17,305 nucleotides of DNA from Aliishimia sp963922415. GTDB taxonomy: Bacteria > Pseudomonadota > Alphaproteobacteria > Rhodobacterales > Rhodobacteraceae. Below, piece after piece: positions 1 through 6,827 of the stretch. A model generated the notes under the pieces. The model worked only from the letters and a program-made list of their open reading frames with translations. It did not search any database and had not been told where the DNA came from. The position numbers and the translations under genes were made by a program. The stretch lies in the NCBI GenBank assembly GCA_963922415.1, contig CAWUIP010000074.1:1-17305 (forward strand). The letters are read 5' to 3'. Within the stretch, counting starts at the first letter, position 1. Every line of letters begins with the position of its first letter.

Positions 1-101
1 GCGGCGGGTCGATGGGCTATGATGATCGCGGCGGCAGCTTCGGCGGCGGCGCGCCAAGCCCAGCCCCCTCTCGCGACCTAGACGATGAAATTCCGTTTTA
101 A
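1..101 (+). CDS. ssb: Single-stranded DNA-binding protein, C-terminal tail (partial)
   Basis: This is the last 32 codons of a + strand gene cut by the left edge of the window (frame beginning at base 3, TAA at 99-101). The peptide is a glycine- and proline-rich linker followed by the acidic tip DLDDEIPF. That tip is the hallmark of bacterial SSB: the disordered tail ends in an acidic peptide with terminal Pro-Phe, which docks partner proteins of replication, repair and recombination. The OB-fold DNA-binding domain lies outside the window. The stop is only 9 bases from the stop of the convergent aroB, and I see no hairpin terminator in that gap, so the two transcripts probably overlap at their ends. 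Identification rests only on the tail but the tail is very specific. Confidence 0.88.
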   Translation, partial: GGSMGYDDRGGSFGGGAPSPAPSRDLDDEIPF

Positions 102-110
102 GTCAGACCT

Positions 111-1220
111 CTAGTAGGACAACGCATCTTCCAAAAGCCGCAAAACTTCGGCTTTTGGCACCTCTGATGTCACAAAGGCATCACCGATTCCGCGCGCAAG
201 GATAAAGCGCAACTGGCCGTCGATGACTTTCTTGTCCTGGCCCATTAAGCCCAACAGATCAGCGGCATCTGGCAAGTCGCCAGCGATATCGCGCAGATCT
301 GTTTTCATCCCCATCGCTTTGAAATGCGCACGGACCCGGCTGGGCGCTTCCTGCGCACAAAGGCCCAATCGCGAAGACAGCTCAAACGCCAAGGCGCACC
401 CGATCGAGACACCCTCGCCATGCAAAAGCCGGTCAGAATAGCCCGTCGCGGCCTCCAGCGCGTGACCGAACGTGTGACCGAGGTTCAAAAGGGCACGGTC
501 GCCAGTTTCCGTCTCGTCCCGCAGCACGATCTCGGCCTTCATCGCGACCGACTGTTTCACGGCTGCCACAAGAGCCGCTTCTTTTCTTAAGGCATCACTT
601 GAGCCGAGACCTTCAAGCCACTCGAAGAATTCAGAACTTCCAAGCAGTCCATACTTTGCAACCTCGCCATAGCCCGCCAGAAAATCACGCTCAGTCAATG
701 TCGCGAGACAGTCTGTATCTGCGAGCACGAAAGACGGTTGGTGAAACGCACCCACAAGGTTCTTGCCGTGGCGCGTGTTGATGGCTGTTTTCCCCCCGAC
801 CGAGCTATCAACTTGCGCCAAAAGTGAGGTCGGCACCTGCACAAAGCGCACACCGCGCCGCATAATCGCTGCCGCGAAGCCGACCAAGTCGCCGACAACG
901 CCGCCGCCCAAAGCAATCACCACATCCCGCCGCTCGATCTTCTGGTCGAGCAGCCACTCAACCACGTCTGTCAGGTGTGCCCAAGACTTGGTCGCCTCGC
1001 CTGGCGGCAAGGTCATCACGTCAAGATCGATGCCTTCGGCGGACAAACCACCGCGCAGTGCCTCTAAATGCAGGTCCGCCACCCGTGCATCCGCGACAAC
1101 CGCGACGCGAGGCCGCTGCAAAAGCGGCGCGATTAACGCGCCTGCTTCGGCCAAAAGGCCCGGACCAATCAATACATCGTATTCACGCCCCGGCAGCGGG
1201 ACGCGCACGCATTCACGCAT
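111..1220 (-). CDS. aroB: 3-dehydroquinate synthase
   Basis: AroB converts DAHP to 3-dehydroquinate, the second step of the cytoplasmic shikimate pathway, using NAD+ and a divalent metal. The 369-residue length is normal for the family. The NAD-binding glycine stretch GGGVVGD is at residues 105-111, followed by the substrate-site block VPTSLLAQVDSSVGGKTAIN near 129-148. The three expected metal ligands are visible: Glu186 in GYGEVAKYG, His249 in NLGHTFGHALE and His267 in LLHGEG. The ATG start at 1220 overlaps the 3' end of aroK by 8 bases (ATGCGTGA), so aroK and aroB are co-transcribed and probably translationally coupled. This aroK-aroB order is common in proteobacteria. It runs convergently into ssb. 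I see nothing broken. Confidence 0.97.
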   Translation of the reverse strand: MRECVRVPLPGREYDVLIGPGLLAEAGALIAPLLQRPRVAVVADARVADLHLEALRGGLSAEGIDLDVMTLPPGEATKSWAHLTDVVEWLLDQKIERRDVVIALGGGVVGDLVGFAAAIMRRGVRFVQVPTSLLAQVDSSVGGKTAINTRHGKNLVGAFHQPSFVLADTDCLATLTERDFLAGYGEVAKYGLLGSSEFFEWLEGLGSSDALRKEAALVAAVKQSVAMKAEIVLRDETETGDRALLNLGHTFGHALEAATGYSDRLLHGEGVSIGCALAFELSSRLGLCAQEAPSRVRAHFKAMGMKTDLRDIAGDLPDAADLLGLMGQDKKVIDGQLRFILARGIGDAFVTSEVPKAEVLRLLEDALSY

Positions 1221-1812
1221 CGGGTGTTTCCTCTAAAATGGTTGGATCTGCGCACAGCACAGCGATCACCTGATCCACCATGTCCTCGATCGAATAGGCC
1301 GGGTCCGCCTTCGCCCGCAGATCCGCCAAGGCGTAGACCGGAACGCGCTCTTCGAACAAAGATCGCAGCGTTTCAAAAGGGTTATCGGTGCGCAACAGCG
1401 GGCGCGTGTTCTTTGATTTCACTCGCGACCAAAGCAGGTCCACATCCGCATCCAGCCAAATCGATGCGCCGTCGCGCGAAATCGCTGTCCGGTTCTGCGC
1501 GCGCAAGAACGCCCCGCCCCCGGTAGACAGAACCGACGGTGCGCCGTGCAACAACCGGTCGATAACTTGCGCTTCTTTTTCGCGAAAGAAGTCCTCGCCA
1601 TAGCGCGTGAAAATCTCGGCAATGGTCATATTGGCCGCACGTTCGATTTCAGCGTCACTGTCCAGGAATGGAACGTCCAACCGCGCCGCCAACGCGCGGC
1701 CCACAGCCGTCTTCCCAGCACCCATCATCCCAACCATGACCACAGTTTTGTGCAAAACATAGTTAGGTTCTGCACAAGTTTGTGGGGGCGAAGGCTGCCG
1801 AATATCGCTCAT
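1213..1812 (-). CDS. aroK: Shikimate kinase
   Basis: This enzyme phosphorylates shikimate at the 3-hydroxyl with ATP, the fifth step of chorismate synthesis. From the ATG at 1812 the protein has 199 residues. A P-loop, GMMGAGKT, sits at residues 28-35. Asp53 in DSD, Arg77 in FFREKE and the GGG at 98-100 match the shikimate-binding residues of the family, and Arg137 in NTRPLL lies in the LID region. I chose 1812 because the frame stays open to 1911 but the extra 33 residues resemble no kinase sequence and would run into the divergent small gene. Relative to typical shikimate kinases there is a non-conserved N-terminal extension of about 20 residues, so a start further inside cannot be excluded. 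No strong ribosome binding site is visible. It overlaps aroB by 8 bases. Confidence 0.94.
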   Translation of the reverse strand: MSDIRQPSPPQTCAEPNYVLHKTVVMVGMMGAGKTAVGRALAARLDVPFLDSDAEIERAANMTIAEIFTRYGEDFFREKEAQVIDRLLHGAPSVLSTGGGAFLRAQNRTAISRDGASIWLDADVDLLWSRVKSKNTRPLLRTDNPFETLRSLFEERVPVYALADLRAKADPAYSIEDMVDQVIAVLCADPTILEETPDA

Positions 1813-1891
1813 AAAGCAGTCAATGGCGTGAACTTCGGCAAAAGGCCATATATAAGTTGCGAAAAAGAACGTGGGGCATGTGGCGCTTAGA
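1813..1891. promoter_or_regulatory. Divergent intergenic region between aroK and the small membrane protein gene
   Basis: This gap of about 79 bases separates aroK (leftward) from the rightward genes, so it should hold promoters for both. Its most AT-rich element is TATATAAG at 1849-1856, close to palindromic, which could serve as a -10 element in either direction. I could not find a convincing -35 hexamer at 16-18 bases on either strand. The role as a divergent promoter region is inferred mainly from gene layout. Confidence 0.35.
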
Positions 1892-2044
1892 ATGCTGTGG
1901 CAATTGATCAAACTCTTGGTGTTTCTAGCAGTTTTGGCCTTTTTGGGCCTTGCAGCCTATGCCTATGTGGGCCCCTATTTCGGTGTCGATTTTTCTGCAC
2001 CTCAAACCGAGATCCGTAGGCCAGTGACCCTTGAAACGGATTAG
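1892..2044 (+). CDS. Small single-pass membrane protein of unknown function (50 residues)
   Basis: An ATG at 1892 opens a 50-codon frame ending at TAG 2042-2044. The product begins MLWQLIKLLVF and has one strong hydrophobic segment, roughly residues 8-28, followed by a short polar tail of about 20 residues with several charged residues. I read it as an inner-membrane-anchored small protein. An in-frame GTG at 1880 would add four residues (VALR) and has a G-rich stretch upstream (GTGGGG near 1871-1876), so the true start could be either. It is the first + strand gene after the divergent aroK, and its stop lies 14 bases inside the next gene, which starts on TTG at 2031; this tight arrangement supports it being real and translationally coupled. 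From memory, roseobacters carry similar short proteins here, but I cannot verify that. Function unknown. Confidence 0.68.
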   Translation: MLWQLIKLLVFLAVLAFLGLAAYAYVGPYFGVDFSAPQTEIRRPVTLETD

Positions 2045-3563
2045 AGCGCCTCTTTTGGCTCTATGCGTCATTTTGGCGCAAAGCGTGAGCGCACAGGTAG
2101 ATGAGACGCCGCTGTCTGCCATTGAGTGGCTGTCCGAGCAACCGCCCAGCTTTGTCCGACCTGCGGCGCAACCAAATCCGACAGAGCCGCCGATTTCAGA
2201 AACCGCAAGCCCGCCTGCAATCACCGTGGCGCCACTGACCGGGTCTGCGCAGCGGCGGTTTGGCCTGTTGCCCCCGGACGTCAGTGGCTTCGCGCCTGAC
2301 CTTTGGCGTGGTGCCGCGTTGGGACGTCTGCGCGCTGCACTTGCGGATGCGCAAAAGCAGCGGCTGCCCGCCGGACAACAGCTTTTGGTGTCGCTTCTGC
2401 TGGCTGAGGCGGCCCCGTTGCCACACCCACGCACAGAAATGGACTGGCTGCTTTTGCGGCTCGACACCTTGATGGAGCTGGGCGCAGTGGATCCCGGCTT
2501 AACTCTGGTTGAGCAATCGAAGGCCAGTCTCACACCTGCAATTTTTGACAGATGGCTATCGTTTGCGCTGCTTGCCGGGCGCGATGCAGTGCCCTGCGCG
2601 CGCTTGGCTGCCGAAACCGCGCTGAGCACACGTGACGCCACGCGCATCTACTGCACAGCGCGAAACGGAGATTTTGACACCGCGGCACTACTCTTTGGAA
2701 CATCGGCAGCGCTGAGCACCCTGTCGGAGGACGATGAACAGCTGTTGGCCCGATACTTGGACCCGGACCTTTTTGAAGACGCGGCAATGCCACGCGCGCC
2801 ACTGCGTCCCGACCCATTGACGTTTACATTGCACGCAGCAGCCGGGCGCCCGATCCCGACCTTTGCCTTGCCGATTGCTTTTGCGCATACGGATCTTTCC
2901 CCGGATCGCGGATGGAAGGCGCAACTAGAGGCAGCAGAACGTTTGGCGCGTGCAGGTGTTTTGCCGGTTAATCAGCTTTTGGGACTTTATGCCTACCGGG
3001 ATCCTGCGGCGTCAGGCGGCATTTGGGATCGCGTTGATCTGGTGCAGCAGCTCGATCGTGGCCTCAAAGACGGCGATCCCGACCGGGTCGGTGCAGCCTT
3101 GCCTGCGCTTTGGCGCGCAGCGCAAGCGGCAGGCTTAGAAACGGCGCTGGCTGAGATGTTTGCCGAAGCCTTGCGTCCAATGGACGTGGCCGACGACGCA
3201 CAAGCTGCCCGCTTCCGTTTGGCCCTGCTCTCAAGTCGCTTTGAGCAAGCGGCACTGCCCAACAAACCGACACCCACGGACAGATATTTGCACAGCGTCG
3301 CGCAAGGAAAGCCGATCCTAAAGCAAGCGACAAGCCCGATCCAGAACGCGGTTGCGACGGCCTTCGCCGCGCCTTTGGTCGCGCAAAACGCCGCAGCTTC
3401 GCAGGGGGCAGCACTGCTAAAGACACTTGGCCTTTTGGCTCAAGCTGGCCGGAATGATGTCGCGGCGCTGCAGCAAGCTTTGATCGACCTGCGCAGTATG
3501 GGGTTTGATCGCGTCGCACGACAGACTGCGCTTCAGGCGCTGATCGTGCTGGAACGAAGCTAG
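2031..3563 (+). CDS. Secreted alpha-helical protein of unknown function
   Basis: A 510-residue protein starting at TTG 2031. An in-frame TGA at 2025-2027 blocks any earlier start, and TTG is the only one that gives a full signal peptide: KRIR, then a hydrophobic core APLLALCVILA, then a predicted cleavage after SVSA near residue 21. The mature N-terminus is proline-rich (about 39-70), resembling a flexible linker. The rest (about 85-505) is rich in Ala and Leu and looks like helical-repeat, possibly TPR-like, though I cannot fit exact repeats. Only two cysteines occur in the mature part that I noted, Cys189 and Cys208, which could form a disulfide in the periplasm. It overlaps the small membrane protein gene by 14 bases and ends 11 bases before xerD. 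I do not recognise the family; periplasmic location is an inference from the signal peptide. Confidence 0.85.
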   Translation: MKRIRAPLLALCVILAQSVSAQVDETPLSAIEWLSEQPPSFVRPAAQPNPTEPPISETASPPAITVAPLTGSAQRRFGLLPPDVSGFAPDLWRGAALGRLRAALADAQKQRLPAGQQLLVSLLLAEAAPLPHPRTEMDWLLLRLDTLMELGAVDPGLTLVEQSKASLTPAIFDRWLSFALLAGRDAVPCARLAAETALSTRDATRIYCTARNGDFDTAALLFGTSAALSTLSEDDEQLLARYLDPDLFEDAAMPRAPLRPDPLTFTLHAAAGRPIPTFALPIAFAHTDLSPDRGWKAQLEAAERLARAGVLPVNQLLGLYAYRDPAASGGIWDRVDLVQQLDRGLKDGDPDRVGAALPALWRAAQAAGLETALAEMFAEALRPMDVADDAQAARFRLALLSSRFEQAALPNKPTPTDRYLHSVAQGKPILKQATSPIQNAVATAFAAPLVAQNAAASQGAALLKTLGLLAQAGRNDVAALQQALIDLRSMGFDRVARQTALQALIVLERS

Positions 3564-3574
3564 CGGTAAGGACC

Positions 3575-4513
3575 ATGGACGCGCATCGCTGGATATCTGC
3601 TTTTCTCGACGCACAAGCGGCCGAACGGGGAGCGGCGAATAACACACAGCTGGCCTATGGCCGGGATTTGGTCATTTTTGCGGAATGGCTCGGCGCATCG
3701 GGCGCAACATTTGACACGGCAAGCCGCGAAACCATCGAAGACTTTTTGGTAGATTGCGCCGCGCAAGGGCTGGCCAAGTCAACGCGCGCCCGTCGGTTGT
3801 CCGCGATAAAACAAATCTACCGATTTGCCTTTGAGGAAGGCTGGCGCGACGACAACCCAGCAATTCAGATCACCGGTCCGGGCAAAGAGAAGCGCCTGCC
3901 CAAAACACTAAGCCATGATGAAGTCGACCAGTTGTTGGCGGCGGCCCGTCGCACTGGCCGCAAAGCGGCAGACAGCCTGCGCAATACGTGCTTGATGGAA
4001 ATCCTGTACGCAACAGGGCTGCGGGTTTCAGAGTTGGTGTCCCTGCCGCTCTCTGCGGCCAAAGGCGACCCGCGCGTTTTGCTGGTCATGGGGAAGGGTG
4101 GCAAGGAACGTATGGTGCCGCTCTCAAACGACGCCCGCGCAGCGTTGGCGGCTTGGTTGAGCCACCGCGAAACCGAAGAAGAGAATGCGCGCGCCAATGG
4201 GCGGGCAGCGTCAAAGTACCTGTTTGCCTCAAGGGGGGCCGCCGGGCACCTGACCCGCCACCGATTTTACACATTGATCAAAGAAATAGCCGTTGCGGGG
4301 GGCGTTTCGCCCGAAAAGGTGACCCCCCACACGCTCCGCCACGCATTTGCCACGCACCTTTTGGAGGGCGGCGCAGATTTGCGCGCGATCCAGACGCTTT
4401 TGGGGCATGCAGACGTGGCGACCACGGAAATTTACACCCATGTGCTGCAAGAACGGTTGGCAAAACTGGTGCTGGATCACCATCCGCTCTCAGAAAGCCA
4501 AGACACGCCCTAA
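3575..4513 (+). CDS. xerD: Site-specific tyrosine recombinase XerD
   Basis: XerD acts with XerC at the chromosomal dif site to resolve dimers before division. The protein has 312 residues, slightly longer than the usual 300 or so. The N-terminal SAM-like core-binding domain is about residues 3-95 and the catalytic domain about 108-297. The full catalytic set is present: Arg150 (ATGLRVSEL), Lys174 (GKGGKER), His252 and Arg255 (HTLRHAFATHLLEGGAD), His278 (LLGHADV) and the nucleophile Tyr287 (IYTHV). I chose XerD over XerC from overall motif spelling; no adjacent dif site or mobile element suggests an integrase. The start ATG has AAGGA only two bases upstream, which is close, but no better start fits. 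It follows the unknown secreted protein by 11 bases and is probably in its transcript. Confidence 0.92.
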   Translation: MDAHRWISAFLDAQAAERGAANNTQLAYGRDLVIFAEWLGASGATFDTASRETIEDFLVDCAAQGLAKSTRARRLSAIKQIYRFAFEEGWRDDNPAIQITGPGKEKRLPKTLSHDEVDQLLAAARRTGRKAADSLRNTCLMEILYATGLRVSELVSLPLSAAKGDPRVLLVMGKGGKERMVPLSNDARAALAAWLSHRETEEENARANGRAASKYLFASRGAAGHLTRHRFYTLIKEIAVAGGVSPEKVTPHTLRHAFATHLLEGGADLRAIQTLLGHADVATTEIYTHVLQERLAKLVLDHHPLSESQDTP

Positions 4514-4520
4514 GTGCGGC

Positions 4521-4549
4521 TTGAAAGACGGCAATTTGCACCACATAAC
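4521..4549 (+). promoter_or_regulatory. Candidate sigma-70-type promoter before the CNNM/CorC-like gene
   Basis: TTGAAA at 4521-4526 (five of six to TTGACA) and CATAAC at 4544-4549 (four of six to TATAAT) are separated by 17 bases. They lie in the 61-base gap after xerD, about 25 bases upstream of the next start codon. This is the best-spaced promoter-like pair I found in the window. It would let the transporter pair be expressed independently of xerD. Confidence 0.4.
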
Positions 4550-4574
4550 CAAGGGACAAAGGACCCCCTGACCC

Positions 4575-5885
4575 ATGGAAACTGATCTCACCTTGCTTGA
4601 CAGCGCCTTTTGGCTCAGCGCTGGGGTGATCCTGTTGCTGCTGGTCTGTTCTGGCTTTTTCTCAGGCTCGGAGACCGCGCTCACAGCCGCCTCGCGCGGG
4701 AAGCTCCGCAGTCAGGCCGACAAAGGCTCAAAAGGCGCTGAACTGGCGTTGGAGATTACCGAAGACAACGAAAAGCTCATTGGTTCGGTCCTGCTGGGCA
4801 ACAACCTTGTAAATATCCTGGCCACGTCCTTGGCCACGGCCCTCTTCACCCGCGCATTTGGCGAAAGCGGCGTGGCGTTGGCGACGCTTATCATGACGCT
4901 GCTGGTTCTGATCTTCGCCGAGGTGCTGCCCAAAACCTATGCCATCACCAATTCGGAACGCGCCGCATCCCTTGTCTCGCGGCCCATTTCGCTGATTGTC
5001 ACGATCCTGTCGCCGATTGTGGGGGCGGTGCGCTTGCTCGTCCGCTCGATCCTGCGCTTGTTTGGCGTGAACGCCGATCCCGACAGCCACATCATGGCCG
5101 TGCGCGAAGAGATCGCAGGCGCGCTGCAACTTGGTCATTCCGAAGGCGTGGTGGAAAAAGAGGATCGCGACCGGATCTTGGGCGCGCTTGATCTTGCAGA
5201 CCGGACGGTTGAGGAAATCATGCTCCACCGGTCCGGGATTGAGATGATCAATTCCGAAGATGATCCCAGCGATATCCTGCAGCAGTGCCTCCAGTCGAAC
5301 CACACCCGCCTGCCCGTTTTCAAAGACGAGCCCGAAAACATCATCGGTGTGATCCACGCCAAAGACCTTTTGCGCGCGATGTATGCCCAGGTCGGTGGCC
5401 CCGACGGCGACGCGCCGCAGCTTGCGTCTTTCTCAATCACCGACGTGGCCAATCCCCCGTATTTCGTGCCTGAAACCACGACGCTTGATGATCAAATGCG
5501 GCAGTTTTTGCGCCAACGCAGCCATTTTGCACTGGTGGTCGATGAATACGGCTCGCTGCAGGGCTTGATCACGCTCGAAGACATCCTCGAAGAGATTGTG
5601 GGCGAGATCACCGACGAATTTGACCCAGACGATGCCGATCCGGTGGTCGAACAAGCCGGAGACGGCGCGTTTCTTGTCGACGGTGCGATGACCATACGCG
5701 ACCTCAATCGCGCCAAGGACTGGGCGCTGCCGGATGATGAAGCGAACACCGTTGCAGGATTGGTCATCCACGAAGCGCAGATGATTCCAGAGACGGGGCA
5801 AGTTTTCAGTTTTCACGGCTTCCGCTTTGAAGTGATGGGGCGTGACGGGAACAGGATAACGGGCCTGAAAGTTCGGCCCCTGTGA
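4575..5885 (+). CDS. CNNM/CBS-domain membrane protein (HlyC/CorC-type transporter family)
   Basis: A 436-residue inner-membrane protein of the CNNM-CBS-CorC family, members of which are linked to magnesium and cobalt efflux or resistance. Residues about 10-165 form the CNNM transmembrane domain, with the family signatures FFSGSETALTA (28-38) and IFAEVLPKTYA (113-123). Two CBS domains follow at about 210-275 and 288-347, the second with the typical VVDEYGSLQGLITLEDILEE stretch (321-340). The C-terminal CorC_HlyC domain spans about 357-436. CBS domains in this family commonly bind adenine nucleotides. The start ATG has AAAGGA about 11 bases upstream. The stop overlaps the next gene by four bases (GTGA). 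The exact ion is not readable from sequence, and the older 'hemolysin' label should not be taken as a toxin claim. Confidence 0.93.
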   Translation: METDLTLLDSAFWLSAGVILLLLVCSGFFSGSETALTAASRGKLRSQADKGSKGAELALEITEDNEKLIGSVLLGNNLVNILATSLATALFTRAFGESGVALATLIMTLLVLIFAEVLPKTYAITNSERAASLVSRPISLIVTILSPIVGAVRLLVRSILRLFGVNADPDSHIMAVREEIAGALQLGHSEGVVEKEDRDRILGALDLADRTVEEIMLHRSGIEMINSEDDPSDILQQCLQSNHTRLPVFKDEPENIIGVIHAKDLLRAMYAQVGGPDGDAPQLASFSITDVANPPYFVPETTTLDDQMRQFLRQRSHFALVVDEYGSLQGLITLEDILEEIVGEITDEFDPDDADPVVEQAGDGAFLVDGAMTIRDLNRAKDWALPDDEANTVAGLVIHEAQMIPETGQVFSFHGFRFEVMGRDGNRITGLKVRPL

Positions 5886-6757
5886 CGCTGTCCCCCAACC
5901 TGCAAGGCATTCTGCTGATGATACTCGGGATGGCCGGTTTGGCCGTCACCGATGCGCTCTTGAAACTCTTGGGCGGTGCGATCCCGGTTGGGCAATTGAT
6001 GGTCATCCAGGGCATCGGTGGGACGCTGATTTTTGGGGCGTTGTCCTTGCGGCAAGGCGACCGCCATTGGGTGCAGAACTTCATCCTGCCCACCGTGATT
6101 TGGCGCAATGTCTTCGAGATGACAGCGGCGGCAAGCTTTCTGACAGCGCTGGTGCTGGTGCCGCTCTCGACACTGTCGTCTATCCTGCAAGCCAACCCGC
6201 TGCTGGTCACCTTAGGCGCCGCTTTGTGGTGGAAAGAGCCCGTGGGCCCGCGCCGTTGGGCCGCGATTGTCGTGGGCCTGTGCGGTGTTTTGCTGATCAT
6301 CCGCCCCTGGTCGGACAGTTTCGACGTGGCCGCCCTCCTCTGCGTCGTGGCGACGGTCGCGCTGGCCATGCGCGATCTTTTGACCCGTCGTTTGCCCAGC
6401 ACAGTGACCACGCATCAGGCCGCCACATATGCCGTGGCGCTCATGGTGCCCTTGGGTGTTGTGTTGACAGCGCTGCGCGGTGACACATGGGTGGCGCCAA
6501 ACACGCAGCAGCTCCTGTTACTCATAACCACGATCCTATCGATGCCGGTGGGCTATTGGGGCGTAACCGCCGCCATGCGCGTGGGCGATGTCGCGGTCGT
6601 GACGCCCTTCCGCTATTCCCGGATTGTCTTTGCCTTGATCCTGGCGGGTCTTGTCTTTGGCGAGCGCCCAGATGCCTTGACCTATATCGGCGCGGCCATC
6701 GTCGTGGCCTCAGGCCTCTACACAATTTGGCGCGAACAGGTGGTCCGCGCGCGCTAG
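5882..6757 (+). CDS. EamA-type (DMT superfamily) membrane transporter
   Basis: A 291-residue hydrophobic protein with about ten membrane segments, arranged as two EamA-like halves (about 8-140 and 148-285). Proteins of this drug/metabolite transporter superfamily export amino acids, metabolites or drugs; the substrate cannot be told here. The second-half block reading VGDVAVVTPFRYSRIVFA, followed by GLVFGERPD, is typical of EamA domains. The start is GTG at 5882, overlapping the stop of the CNNM gene as GTGA, which indicates translational coupling; no strong ribosome binding site is seen. A later ATG would cut into the first membrane segment, so I prefer GTG. Pairing with a CNNM protein may simply reflect operon economy. 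An imperfect inverted repeat (CTCTT 6759-6763 / AAGAG 6786-6790) follows the gene, but without a T run. Confidence 0.9.
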   Translation: MTLSPNLQGILLMILGMAGLAVTDALLKLLGGAIPVGQLMVIQGIGGTLIFGALSLRQGDRHWVQNFILPTVIWRNVFEMTAAASFLTALVLVPLSTLSSILQANPLLVTLGAALWWKEPVGPRRWAAIVVGLCGVLLIIRPWSDSFDVAALLCVVATVALAMRDLLTRRLPSTVTTHQAATYAVALMVPLGVVLTALRGDTWVAPNTQQLLLLITTILSMPVGYWGVTAAMRVGDVAVVTPFRYSRIVFALILAGLVFGERPDALTYIGAAIVVASGLYTIWREQVVRAR

Positions 6758-6827
6758 GCTCTTCCCAAGCCTTCCCGGCAGGGTTAAGAGGCGCGCGACA
6801 GACAAATGCTTCCCAAAGGATAGTTCC

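Noticed and set aside
1813..1911. A longer aroK with 33 extra N-terminal residues starting at 1911
   Set aside because: The extra residues do not look like a shikimate kinase and would overlap the start of the divergent small gene. ATG 1812 gives a normal-sized protein.
3575..4513. xerD considered as a mobile-element integrase
   Set aside because: No attachment-site repeats, tRNA gene, phage genes or composition break lie nearby. Size and motifs fit the housekeeping recombinase in a housekeeping setting.
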